From: Limosilactobacillus reuteri
Lineage (GTDB): Bacteria > Bacillota > Bacilli > Lactobacillales > Lactobacillaceae
Length of the DNA stretch: 64,000 nt
Assembly (NCBI RefSeq): GCF_013694365.1
Contig: NZ_CP059275.1
Span: 62,001-126,000, forward strand
Direction of reading: 5' to 3'
Shown: piece by piece, positions 17,855 through 26,728 of the stretch
Layout: each line of letters starts with the position of its first letter
Numbering within the stretch: position 1 is the first letter of the stretch
Program-made: the position numbers and the translations under genes
The notes under the pieces: generated by a model
Database searches by the model: none
Told to the model about the DNA's origin: nothing
What the model saw: the letters and a program-made list of their open reading frames with translations, nothing else

Positions 17855-19093
17855 ATGGACAGCAATACGAATGATTATTTAGCCGACTTTCCAGCACTTA
17901 ATCAGCGAGTTAATGATGAACGCTTAGCCTACCTTGATAATGCTGCGACTGTTCAGCGCCCGCGTCAGGTAATTCAGGCACTTATTAACTTTTATGAACA
18001 AGATAATGCAAATGTTCATCGAGGGGTTCATACCCTAGCAGAACGTGCAACTAAGGATTATGAAGAAGCGCGAAAAAAAGTGCAAAAGTTTATTAACGCG
18101 TCGAGTGCTAATGAGATTATCTTTACAAAGGGATGTACGGATGGGTTGAATCTCGTCGCTGCAACTTATGGCGAACAAAATATTCAACCTGGTGATGAGA
18201 TTGTTATTTCAATAATGGAACACCATAGTAACCTTATTCCTTGGCAACAATTAGCTAAGGAAAAGGGTGCTACCCTGAAATATATTGAATTAACTCCAGA
18301 TGGCGAACTTGATCTTGCAGATGCTAAAAAGAAAATTACCGATAAGACAAAGATTGTGGCAGTAGCTCATGCTAGTAATGTATTAGGAACAGTGACGCCC
18401 TTGAAAGAATTAGCAACGATTGCGCACCAACATGGGGCAATCGTTGTCGGTGATGGAGCACAAGCAGTTCCCCATATGCCAGTCGATGTACAAGATCTTG
18501 ATGTTGACTTTTACGCTTTCTCTGGTCATAAGATGATGAGTCCAATGGGAATTGGGGTTTTGTACGGAAAAGAGAACTTATTACGAGCGATGTCTCCTTA
18601 CCAATACGGTGGAGAAATGATTAATGACGTTCACCGGAATGAGAGTACATGGGCTGATATCCCGTTTAAATTTGAAGCGGGAACCCAAAATATTGCCGGG
18701 GCAGTTGGGCTTGGAGCCGCGATTGATTATTTAAATGGTATTGGAATGGATAGGATTGTGCAAAAAGAACAGGAACTTGTTAATTATGTTTTACCCAAGT
18801 TAATTGCTATTCCAGATGTCGAAGTTTATGGTCCGCAATCGCCAGCAAAACATACTGGGGTAATTTCCTTTAACATCAAAGGTCTCCATCCCCATGATGT
18901 TGCTACGGCCCTTGATATGGATGGGGTAGCAGTCCGTGCTGGTCACCATTGTGCGCAGCCACTCATGGAAGACTTGGGAGTAACAGCAACCGCTCGTGCC
19001 AGTTTTTATTTTTACAATACTAAAGAAGATGCTGATCAATTAATTAACGCAATTAAGGAAACAAAGGAGTTCTTTAACATTGGGACTATCTAA
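17855..19093 (+). CDS. sufS: SufS, cysteine desulfurase
   Basis: The 412-residue pyridoxal-phosphate enzyme takes sulfur from cysteine for Fe-S cluster assembly. Lys226 in FSGHKMMSP forms the Schiff base and Cys366 in GHHCAQPLM carries the persulfide. HHSNLIPWQ around residue 122 and the C-terminal SFYFYNTKEDAD are class features of group II desulfurases, which need SufU here. Its first 20 bases repeat the end of sufD (20364-20383), so sufD natively precedes it with overlap. Confidence 0.97.
   Translation: MDSNTNDYLADFPALNQRVNDERLAYLDNAATVQRPRQVIQALINFYEQDNANVHRGVHTLAERATKDYEEARKKVQKFINASSANEIIFTKGCTDGLNLVAATYGEQNIQPGDEIVISIMEHHSNLIPWQQLAKEKGATLKYIELTPDGELDLADAKKKITDKTKIVAVAHASNVLGTVTPLKELATIAHQHGAIVVGDGAQAVPHMPVDVQDLDVDFYAFSGHKMMSPMGIGVLYGKENLLRAMSPYQYGGEMINDVHRNESTWADIPFKFEAGTQNIAGAVGLGAAIDYLNGIGMDRIVQKEQELVNYVLPKLIAIPDVEVYGPQSPAKHTGVISFNIKGLHPHDVATALDMDGVAVRAGHHCAQPLMEDLGVTATARASFYFYNTKEDADQLINAIKETKEFFNIGTI
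19064..19069 (+). promoter_or_regulatory. Ribosome binding site for sufU, inside sufS
   Basis: AAGGAG stands ten bases before the TTG at 19080 that equals the sufU start. It supports the TTG start codon of sufU. Confidence 0.7.
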
Positions 19094-20383
19094 ATGACAG
19101 AATTAAACTCAGCAAAAGAACAAATAATTGCTGCTAGTAAAGCAAATAATGAACCTCAGCAATTGATTGATCGCCGGCTTAGTGCTCGGGAGTTAATGGA
19201 AAAGCTTCGTTTGCCACGGATGCAACGGTTCGATTTTCGAACTTGGCCCCTTATTGCGGAGCGGCCATTGAAATGGATTGAATCAGACGCCGACTTAGTT
19301 GAAAAATCAGTCACCGATGATGAAGTAATTAAGGTAACTCAGTTTGGGCAAACTTTGCTCCACGTTAACTTGCCACAAAAACTTCAAGATCAGGGGGTTA
19401 TTCTCACAGATATCTTTACTGCTGCGCGCGAATATCCTGAACTTTTCAATAAGTACTTCATGACCGCTATTAACCCCGAAGAAAACCTATTAACTGCTTA
19501 TCATCTTGCCTACCTTAATGCCGGTTTATTCCTCTATATTCCAAAAAACGTTGAAATTGAAAAGCCAATTGAGGCTGAGATTATTCAGGACAGTACTCAA
19601 GATGAGCCTCTAATTTCGCATATTCTAGTAATTGCCGATCGTGGCAGCCGCATTAAGTTTATCCAACACCTTACAACTGTTGGTGATCATGAAAATGCCG
19701 CTAATATGATGATTGAATTAATGGCGCAGGAAAATAGTGAGATTGATTTTTCTTCCTTAGATGAATTTGGTCCCCATACTCATACTTACTTTAAGCGGCG
19801 TGCCGATATTGGCAAGGATGCGCACGTTGAATGGGCAGTCGGCTTGATGAACGATGGTGCCACAGTTGGTGATATGGATTCCGAATTGCTAGGTGATGGG
19901 GGTTATGCTAACTCAAAGATGATTGCCGTAACTACTCGTGACCAAGAAGTTGGCGTCAACAACCGCGTTACTAATCACGGCAAGCATACTACCGGATTGA
20001 TAAACCAGCGAGGTGTTATTCTTGAAAAGTCTGAATTGATTTTTAATGGAATTGGGCAAATTATTCATGGTGCTCATGGTGCAAAGGCTGATCAACAAAA
20101 CCGGGTATTGATTATGTCCGATCAAGCACGAGGAGATGCTAACCCAATTCTGTTAATTGACGAAAATGATGTTGAGGCAGGACATGCGGCTAGTGTTGGC
20201 CCAGTTGATCAACAACAAATGTATTACTTAATGAGTCGGGGAATTCCGCGCGCACAAGCAGAACGAATGGTTATTCGAGGATTCCTAGGAGCAGTCTTGA
20301 GTGCAATCCCAGCAGCGGATGTACGAAATAAGTTAATTACGATTCTTGAAAGGAAGCTCGCCGATGGACAGCAATACGAATGA
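19094..20383 (+). CDS. sufD: SufD, Fe-S assembly subunit
   Basis: The 429-residue protein is the SufB paralogue in the SufBC2D complex. The beta-helix region (GGYANSKMIAVTTRDQEVGVNN), the conserved His-rich IIHGAHGAKADQQNRVL and the end (SRGIPRAQAERMVIRGFLG) mark it as SufD. It ends with ATGGACAGCAATACGAATGA, the same bases that start sufS. AAAGGA at 20349-20354 would be the ribosome site for that gene. Confidence 0.95.
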   Translation: MTELNSAKEQIIAASKANNEPQQLIDRRLSARELMEKLRLPRMQRFDFRTWPLIAERPLKWIESDADLVEKSVTDDEVIKVTQFGQTLLHVNLPQKLQDQGVILTDIFTAAREYPELFNKYFMTAINPEENLLTAYHLAYLNAGLFLYIPKNVEIEKPIEAEIIQDSTQDEPLISHILVIADRGSRIKFIQHLTTVGDHENAANMMIELMAQENSEIDFSSLDEFGPHTHTYFKRRADIGKDAHVEWAVGLMNDGATVGDMDSELLGDGGYANSKMIAVTTRDQEVGVNNRVTNHGKHTTGLINQRGVILEKSELIFNGIGQIIHGAHGAKADQQNRVLIMSDQARGDANPILLIDENDVEAGHAASVGPVDQQQMYYLMSRGIPRAQAERMVIRGFLGAVLSAIPAADVRNKLITILERKLADGQQYE

Positions 20384-21181
20384 ATGGCAACACTAGAAAT
20401 AAAGGATCTTCACGTTTCAGTTAAAGATGAAGAAAGCAAAGAAGAAAAGGAGATCCTTAAAGGGGTTAACCTTAAGATGAAGACTGGAGAAATCCATGCA
20501 ATTATGGGACCAAATGGAACTGGTAAGTCTACTCTTTCTCAAACCATCATGGGTCATCCTAACTATCATGTTACAAAAGGCGATATCCTTCTTGATGGGG
20601 AGAGTATTGTTGATATGCCGGTCGATGAACGAGCACGAAAAGGTCTCTTTCTTGCAATGCAATATCCCGCTGAAATTCAAGGGGTTACTAATGCTGAATT
20701 TCTTCGGGCTGCGATCAATGCTCGTCGTCCTGAAGATGATCAAATTTCGGTAATGGACTTCATTAAGAAACTCGATAAGAACTTGGAATTGCTTGATATG
20801 AGTCAATCCATGACTGAACGTTATCTTAATGAGGGATTCTCTGGTGGTGAAAAGAAGCGGAATGAGATTTTGCAGCTTTTAATGATTGAACCTAGTTTTG
20901 CGATTCTTGATGAGATTGACTCTGGACTTGATATTGATGCCCTTAAGGTGGTTTCAAAGGGTGTTAATTCAATGCGGGGCGACAACTTTGGTTCATTAAT
21001 TATTACCCACTATCAACGTCTTTTGAACTACATCGTTCCTGATACAGTTCACGTAATGATGGGTGGCCGAATTGTTAAAACTGGTGGCCCTGATCTTGCC
21101 AAGAAACTTGAAGATGAAGGTTACGCTGGCTTACGTGACGAATTAGGTCTTGATATCAAACTTGTAGATGATGAAGACTAG
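20384..21181 (+). CDS. sufC: SufC, ABC-type ATPase of the SUF system
   Basis: The 265-residue ATPase has Walker A GPNGTGKST near residue 43, a Q-loop at LAMQYPAEIQG, the signature FSGGEKKRNE near residue 155, Walker B FAILDEIDSGLD near residue 172, and the switch His in IITHYQR. It binds SufB and SufD and drives their rearrangement during cluster assembly. It is normally the first gene of the operon in Firmicutes but appears last in this series. Confidence 0.97.
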   Translation: MATLEIKDLHVSVKDEESKEEKEILKGVNLKMKTGEIHAIMGPNGTGKSTLSQTIMGHPNYHVTKGDILLDGESIVDMPVDERARKGLFLAMQYPAEIQGVTNAEFLRAAINARRPEDDQISVMDFIKKLDKNLELLDMSQSMTERYLNEGFSGGEKKRNEILQLLMIEPSFAILDEIDSGLDIDALKVVSKGVNSMRGDNFGSLIITHYQRLLNYIVPDTVHVMMGGRIVKTGGPDLAKKLEDEGYAGLRDELGLDIKLVDDED

Positions 21182-21388
21182 ATGATTCAACAAAATTATA
21201 TTCTTCACTCATTTGACTGTTTAAATACAGCCACTGCCGCCCGATTACATGATATGGGCTTGTGTGAAGGGTGTCCGATTAAAGTAGTTCAAAAATATCC
21301 TTTTCATGGCCCAGTGATAATCGAAAATGATCACCAACGAATTGGTTTGCGGTACACTGTTTTTACGATGCTTACGGGGGCAGAATAA
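21182..21388 (+). CDS. feoA: FeoA, ferrous iron transport accessory protein
   Basis: The 68-residue protein has the SH3-like FeoA fold: ATAARLHDMGLCEGCPIKVVQKYPFHGPVII. It is thought to interact with FeoB in the cytoplasm. It stands directly before feoB, the usual order, so this part of the window is in its native gene order. Confidence 0.9.
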   Translation: MIQQNYILHSFDCLNTATAARLHDMGLCEGCPIKVVQKYPFHGPVIIENDHQRIGLRYTVFTMLTGAE

Positions 21389-23380
21389 ATGACAACAGTT
21401 GCACTGATTGGAAACCCTAATACTGGTAAAACTACCCTGTTTAACTCGCTCACTGATAAATACGCCTATGTCGGTAATTGGACAGGAGTCACAGTTGAAA
21501 AGAAACAAGGAACGCTTAAGGGAACAGATATTATTATCATCGATTTACCTGGCGTATATTCACTCGATCCTTTGACAAAAGACGAAGCAGTGGTAACTAA
21601 CTACTTAATGCATAACCAACCTAATATGGTCTTAAATATTACAAATGCTAGTCAGTTAAAACGAAACCTTTTGCTAACAATCGAGGTATTGGAACTCGGC
21701 TATCCTGTTGTATTGGTTCTTAACATGATTGATGATCTCCGTCGATCAGGGTACGACTATGACCTTGACCTGCTTGAAAAAAGGCTGGGTTGTAAAGTAA
21801 TGACAACAAATGCGCGTGGACATCAAGGGATTGATCAATTACGAAAAGAAACTATCAATTGTAATTCGCTCCACCCTACCCAACTAGATTTAGATTATCC
21901 CCCGATGATCAAGCAAGCAATCAGGCAGGCAAGTACAGCGTTGGAAAGTGATTATTCTTTTGCGCCCCAGGTTGCGCGTTGGTTAGCGATTCAATTCATA
22001 AGTAAGAATAAAGTAATTCGTAAATTTGCCCGGGAAAAAGAGCTAACTCCCCTTCTTTCGCAACAAAAATATTATGACGCGCAAAAGTTCGCTGACCAAA
22101 TTTTTGAAGTCCGGCTACAGTTTATTGAGGACACTCTCAACCAGGCCCGTCATCCACTTAACAATGGTGGGCAAGTTGAGATAACAAGTCGAATCGACAA
22201 AATCGTTACCAACCCGATTCTTGGCTTACCAATTTTCGTCCTAATTTTCTTTGTAATGTTTAAGATGTCCTTTGATTGGGTTGGCACCCCACTTTCCGAT
22301 ATGCTTGATCAGTTTATATCAGGCCCAGTTTCAACTACTACCGACCAAACCCTCGCTAGTCTAGGGGCAATTCCTGCATTACGGTCGTTAGTCGTTAACG
22401 GCATTATTGCCGGGGTTGGTGGAGTTTTAGCCTTTATTCCACAAATCTTCATGCTCTTTGCCTGCATTTCCCTGCTTGAGGACTCTGGTTATATGGCGCG
22501 GGCAGCGTTAGTAACGGACCGGGTTATGCAGATGATTGGTTTAAATGGTAAGTCTTTTATTCCATTAATTATTGGTTTTGGTTGTAACGTTACGGGAATC
22601 ATGGCTGTGCGAACAATTGAACAGCCTAAAGAACGACTGATCACTACCTTAATCATGCCGTTTATGAGTTGTTCAGCCCGCCTACCGATTTATAGCTTAT
22701 TCGTTGCCGCCTTCTTCCCACGTCACCAAGCACTGATTGTTTTATCAGTCTACTTCTTAGGAATTGTCGTGGCTTTAGCAATGGCAAAATTCTATCAAGT
22801 AATCTTTAAGGTAAAAGAAAGCTCAGTGTTTGTAGTTGAACTTCCTCACTATCATCTTCCCCGTCTTGATATAATTTGGCACGGAACATGGGATAAGGGT
22901 AAAGGATTTATTAAAAAGGCTGGGACAATTATTTTTGCTGGAACTGTTTTAATCTGGATCTTATCAAGTTTTGGTCCTAGTGGTTTTGTTACTAATTCGG
23001 CTAATAGTTTTGCTGCCGACCTTGGACACATCCTTGTTCCGATCTTTAAGCCAATTGGTATTGACCAGTGGCAGCCAATTAGTGCTTTGTTTACAGGGAT
23101 CCTTGCCAAAGAGGTTATTACTTCTAGTATGATGGTAATGTTCCATACAAGCAGTAAAGCATTCCTCATCGCTTCACTTGGTCAGTTTATGACTCCGCTT
23201 TCTGCTTATACGTTATTAGTCTTTATTCTCTTATATGCACCATGTTTCGCAACGTTAGCAACTATCAAACAAGAAACTGGTTCTACAAAGTGGATGCTTT
23301 ATTCTGTTGCATCCAGTTTAGTCGTTGCGTACGGGCTTGCATTTATTATCTTTCAGGTTGGTCGATTATTTATTGGGTGA
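21389..23380 (+). CDS. feoB: FeoB, ferrous iron transporter
   Basis: The 663-residue transporter starts with a GTPase domain: G1 GNPNTGKTT at residues 8-16, G3 DLPGVYSL near 53, G4 NMIDD near 113. A helical spacer follows and then a membrane domain with the two Gate regions. GFGCNVTGIMAVRTI and MSCSARLPIY contain the family's cysteines thought to contact Fe(II). It imports Fe(II). Its place beside the SUF genes suggests that iron entry and cluster assembly are genetically linked here. Confidence 0.96.
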   Translation: MTTVALIGNPNTGKTTLFNSLTDKYAYVGNWTGVTVEKKQGTLKGTDIIIIDLPGVYSLDPLTKDEAVVTNYLMHNQPNMVLNITNASQLKRNLLLTIEVLELGYPVVLVLNMIDDLRRSGYDYDLDLLEKRLGCKVMTTNARGHQGIDQLRKETINCNSLHPTQLDLDYPPMIKQAIRQASTALESDYSFAPQVARWLAIQFISKNKVIRKFAREKELTPLLSQQKYYDAQKFADQIFEVRLQFIEDTLNQARHPLNNGGQVEITSRIDKIVTNPILGLPIFVLIFFVMFKMSFDWVGTPLSDMLDQFISGPVSTTTDQTLASLGAIPALRSLVVNGIIAGVGGVLAFIPQIFMLFACISLLEDSGYMARAALVTDRVMQMIGLNGKSFIPLIIGFGCNVTGIMAVRTIEQPKERLITTLIMPFMSCSARLPIYSLFVAAFFPRHQALIVLSVYFLGIVVALAMAKFYQVIFKVKESSVFVVELPHYHLPRLDIIWHGTWDKGKGFIKKAGTIIFAGTVLIWILSSFGPSGFVTNSANSFAADLGHILVPIFKPIGIDQWQPISALFTGILAKEVITSSMMVMFHTSSKAFLIASLGQFMTPLSAYTLLVFILLYAPCFATLATIKQETGSTKWMLYSVASSLVVAYGLAFIIFQVGRLFIG

Positions 23381-23533
23381 ATGAAATTAATTATTAACGT
23401 TATTATTATTGCTGCAATTATTGCGTTAGCCTTTTACCTCCTTGTTAAGACTTTTCAACGAGGCAAGCAAGGGAAATGTGCAGCTTGTGACTACGATTGT
23501 GAAATTAAAAAGCTGGCAAAGAATAAAAAGTAA
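23381..23533 (+). CDS. FeoB-associated Cys-rich membrane protein
   Basis: This 50-residue peptide has one membrane helix (IINVIIIAAIIALAFYLLV) and then a cytoplasmic, Lys-rich tail with three cysteines (CAACDYDC). It matches the FeoB-associated Cys-rich protein family, placed like FeoC. Iron binding or FeoB regulation is presumed from the family and position. Confidence 0.85.
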   Translation: MKLIINVIIIAAIIALAFYLLVKTFQRGKQGKCAACDYDCEIKKLAKNKK

Positions 23534-24955
23534 ATGGAAACACAAAACTGGCTATTAAAGCAAGCAGCAACTCAGCCGAATCAGATTGCGATTGACGATG
23601 GTAATGAACGCCTATCATTTGCTGAATTAAAAAAACAGGTAGAGGTACTTGTGGGAAAAATTGACCATCTTAATCCTGGTTCGCGGGTAGGCATCCTAGC
23701 TACTAATACTCTGATGAGCTATAAATTATCACTAGCGATCATGTGTAGTGGCCGCACGATTGTCTGGTTGAACTGGCGGCTTGCTGGTGAAGAGCTTGAA
23801 CGACAGATTAAAGATAGTGGACTTCAGTTGTGTTTGGTTGAAAATTCTCTCTGGCGATCAGGGATGACGGATCCTTTTAAGTCTTACAGTGCGTTCTTGA
23901 TAACAAGTGCTGATCCAGGAGAGCTAATTCCAGTATTTAAATCAAACTGGGTAGCCAGCATTATGTATACTTCTGGGACGACTGGTAGGCCGAAAGGAGT
24001 TTTGCAAACTTTTGGCAACCATTTTTATTCAGCAGTCTCTTCTGCATTGAATTTAGGTTTATCATCCGCAGATAAGTGGTTGTGTGTAGCGCCGATCTTT
24101 CATATTAGTGGTTTTTCGATTATTATGCGGGGATTAATTTACGGGATGACTGTTCGCTTGGTTGAGAAGTTCCGTGCTGAAGAACTTGAACGAATTTTAG
24201 CAAATGAAACGGTCACCATTATGTCGGTTGTGCCTTTTATGCTGAAAAAGCTCATTCAGCAGCAAAATAAGACTAATACGCACTATAATTCAGCATTTCG
24301 TTGTATGTTACTTGGGGGCGGAACGATTGATCGAGAAACGCTCGAAGCATGTTTGCAACGGTCAATTCCTGTTGTTCAATGCTATGGAATGACGGAAACA
24401 TGTTCCCAAATTGTTGCATTACGGTCAGCTGATGCACTCCTAAAATTAGGATCAGTTGGGCAGCCACTATTCTCAACCCAACTAAAACTTAGTAAAGATG
24501 GTGAAATTCTGCTGAAAACACCAGCTTTAACTCCGGGCTATCTTAACCTGCCTGATAAGTTGCCTTCTAAAATGATTGACGGGTGGTACCGGACAGGAGA
24601 TATCGGTCATCTGGACAAAGAAGGATATCTCTATATCGATGGTCGCGCAGATGAAATGTTGATCTCTGGTGGAGAAAATATTTTCCCCCAAGAAGTTGAG
24701 CAGGTCTACCAACGTTACCCACAGATTAATGAAGTTGCAGTCGTTGGTCAAAATGATTCTGTCTGGGGCCAAGTACCAGTTGCCTTTGTCGTCAGTGATC
24801 GTCGTCTTTCTCCAACTAAGCTAATAAATTATGGTTATGAACATCTGGCGCGATATAAAGTTCCTCAACACTATATTTTTGTTTCAGAATTGCCAAAAAA
24901 CGCGAGTGGTAAGATTCGCCGATTTATGTTACGAGAAAAATTGAATAATGAGTAA
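23534..24955 (+). CDS. menE: O-succinylbenzoate-CoA ligase
   Basis: The 473-residue protein is an AMP-forming acyl-CoA ligase. The phosphate loop MYTSGTTGRPKGV (about residue 144), the QCYGMTETCSQ motif and the WYRTGDIGHLDKEGYLYIDGR segment are diagnostic of the superfamily, and the C-terminal Lys is in ASGKIRR. The next gene is menB, which points to the ligase that activates 2-succinylbenzoate in DHNA synthesis. The size agrees with MenE. Without menB beside it, I would call only a generic ligase. Confidence 0.88.
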   Translation: METQNWLLKQAATQPNQIAIDDGNERLSFAELKKQVEVLVGKIDHLNPGSRVGILATNTLMSYKLSLAIMCSGRTIVWLNWRLAGEELERQIKDSGLQLCLVENSLWRSGMTDPFKSYSAFLITSADPGELIPVFKSNWVASIMYTSGTTGRPKGVLQTFGNHFYSAVSSALNLGLSSADKWLCVAPIFHISGFSIIMRGLIYGMTVRLVEKFRAEELERILANETVTIMSVVPFMLKKLIQQQNKTNTHYNSAFRCMLLGGGTIDRETLEACLQRSIPVVQCYGMTETCSQIVALRSADALLKLGSVGQPLFSTQLKLSKDGEILLKTPALTPGYLNLPDKLPSKMIDGWYRTGDIGHLDKEGYLYIDGRADEMLISGGENIFPQEVEQVYQRYPQINEVAVVGQNDSVWGQVPVAFVVSDRRLSPTKLINYGYEHLARYKVPQHYIFVSELPKNASGKIRRFMLREKLNNE

Positions 24956-25777
24956 ATGACAACAGTTGATTGGCAACCGGTTAAAGATTATTCTGAAATT
25001 ATTTTTGAACGAGCGGGAAAGATTGCAAAAATTACAATGAATCGTCCAGAAAAGATGAACGCCTTTACCCCCGTTACAATTCAAGAAATGATCGACGCGT
25101 TTACCATCTGTCGTGATGATAGCACAATTGGGGTGATTATCCTAACTGGTGCTGGTGATAAGGCTTTCTCATCTGGTGGTGACCAAGGAGTTCGTGGTAA
25201 TGGTGGATACGTTGGTCCAGATAAGATTGCCCGTCTCAATGTCCTTGATTTGCAGCATTTAATCCGGATTATCCCTAAACCAGTCATTGCGATGGTAAAA
25301 GGTTGGTCAGTTGGTGGCGGAAATATCTTGCAACTTGTTTGTGATTTAACGATTGCTGCTGACAATGCTAAATTTGGTCAAACTGGTCCTAAGGTCGGAA
25401 GTTTTGATGCTGGCTATGGATCTGGTTATCTTGCCCGCGTAATTGGTCATAAACGGGCAAAGGAAGTCTGGTTCTTAAATCACTTCTATAGTGCCGATGA
25501 AGCCTACCAGATGAACTGGATTAATAAAGTTGTGCCATTAGACCAAGTTGAATCGGTTACCTTGGACTGGTGTAACGAAATCTTGAAGAAGTCACCAACG
25601 GCATTACGGTTTATTAAGGCTGCCATGAATGCTGATACTGATGGACTGGCTGGCCTCCAACAGCTCGGTGGTGATGCGACGATGCTCTTCTACACCACTG
25701 ATGAAGGTAAAGAAGGGCGGGATGCCTTTAACGAAAAACGGGACCCTAATTTTGACCAGTTCCCTAAATTCCCATAA
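24956..25777 (+). CDS. menB: 1,4-dihydroxy-2-naphthoyl-CoA synthase
   Basis: The 273-residue crotonase-fold enzyme closes the naphthoate ring from succinylbenzoyl-CoA. MenB-specific features are the loop [17 protein letters not shown] near residue 75, [21 protein letters not shown], and the C-terminal [18 protein letters not shown]. The characteristic Asp in the [10 protein letters not shown] stretch is present. Length and motifs agree with the bacterial standard. Confidence 0.95.
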   Translation: MTTVDWQPVKDYSEIIFERAGKIAKITMNRPEKMNAFTPVTIQEMIDAFTICRDDSTIGVIILTGAGDKAFSSGGDQGVRGNGGYVGPDKIARLNVLDLQHLIRIIPKPVIAMVKGWSVGGGNILQLVCDLTIAADNAKFGQTGPKVGSFDAGYGSGYLARVIGHKRAKEVWFLNHFYSADEAYQMNWINKVVPLDQVESVTLDWCNEILKKSPTALRFIKAAMNADTDGLAGLQQLGGDATMLFYTTDEGKEGRDAFNEKRDPNFDQFPKFP

Positions 25778-26152
25778 ATGAACCTATTAGAAAATTTAGA
25801 TATTCAAACTCAATCAGTCACAGCCAACAAGTGCGTTATCACTGTTAAAGTAAGTGATAAGCTCAAGCAACCTTATGGAATCGTTCATGGTGGAATAAAT
25901 GCAGTCCTCGCTGAAACCGCAGCTTCCTTAGGTGCCAATCAATGGTTAGCTGATCGTCAACAAGATCAAATAGCTCTCGGTGTTAATATTACCACAGAGC
26001 ACCTCATTGCGGTATCGAATGGTAAATTAAGAGCAATTGCAATTCCGATCAAACGTGGCCGGCGAATCCAAACCTGGCAAGTCGATATCCATTGCAATGA
26101 TCAATGTACTAGTACCAGTATAGTTACTTTGATCAATCAACCCCGGTCTTAA
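25778..26152 (+). CDS. Hotdog-fold thioesterase (PaaI type), probable DHNA-CoA hydrolase
   Basis: The 124-residue protein has the PaaI/4HBT hotdog signature: YGIVHGGINAVLAETAASLGAN around residues 31-52, with the catalytic Glu in AETAAS. In the menaquinone route a protein of this type removes CoA from dihydroxynaphthoyl-CoA, and the menB neighbour supports that task. Biochemical assignment is by context only. Confidence 0.8.
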   Translation: MNLLENLDIQTQSVTANKCVITVKVSDKLKQPYGIVHGGINAVLAETAASLGANQWLADRQQDQIALGVNITTEHLIAVSNGKLRAIAIPIKRGRRIQTWQVDIHCNDQCTSTSIVTLINQPRS

Positions 26153-26728
26153 ATGCGCTTCAATGAAAAAGATGAAGAAAAGTACCTTAAGCTGATTAAC
26201 AATACCCGTCGCGGAAGCAATAAAGACTTCGAAGAGTTATTTCGCCGTTATTGGCCGCTCGTTCGCCGACTGTGGCAACGATATAATATTAGCGGCCTTG
26301 AATTGGCGGATTGGGAACAGGAAGCCCGCGTTGTGATGCTAGAAGTTATTCGTTTATACAATAATCAGGGGTTGCGCATGTTTAGCTGCTTTTTTAAGGA
26401 ATGCTTAACTAACCGGATTCGTGATATCCAACGACAAACTCAGGCCCACAAACGGATTCCAGCAGGCTGTCTTTACGCATTAAGCGATGATTTTGCTGAA
26501 ACACTTACCGACTTTTTACATCATTCTCCTGATGATATTATTTATTGCCGGCAGAGTCTTGACCGTTTACTTTGCCGCTGTTCTACATTTGAACGAAAAG
26601 TACTAGTTTATCTTCATACTGGTTATTCGATAACTGAGATTGCTGGTACCCTTGATTGCTCTAAACGGAGCGTTCAAAGTGCCTTGCATCGTTGCCACGA
26701 CAAGCTATTAAAAGTATTAATGAAGTAA
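26153..26728 (+). CDS. Sigma-70 family factor, SigH/ComX-like
   Basis: The 191-residue protein has region 2 (KDFEELFRRYWPLVRRLWQRY, then LADWEQEARVVMLEVIRLY) and a C-terminal region-4 helix-turn-helix (YSITEIAGTLDCSKRSVQSALHR). It lacks region 3, as SigH and ComX do. In lactobacilli such genes are called competence or stationary-phase sigma factors. No competence gene is next to it here. Confidence 0.85.
   Translation: MRFNEKDEEKYLKLINNTRRGSNKDFEELFRRYWPLVRRLWQRYNISGLELADWEQEARVVMLEVIRLYNNQGLRMFSCFFKECLTNRIRDIQRQTQAHKRIPAGCLYALSDDFAETLTDFLHHSPDDIIYCRQSLDRLLCRCSTFERKVLVYLHTGYSITEIAGTLDCSKRSVQSALHRCHDKLLKVLMK

Noticed and set aside
23534..24955. Overlap of menE with another gene, because its tail reads ATGAGTAA like the end of sufU
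   Set aside because: The only gene in the window that starts with those bases is sufB, which is already matched to sufU; the likeness is by chance.
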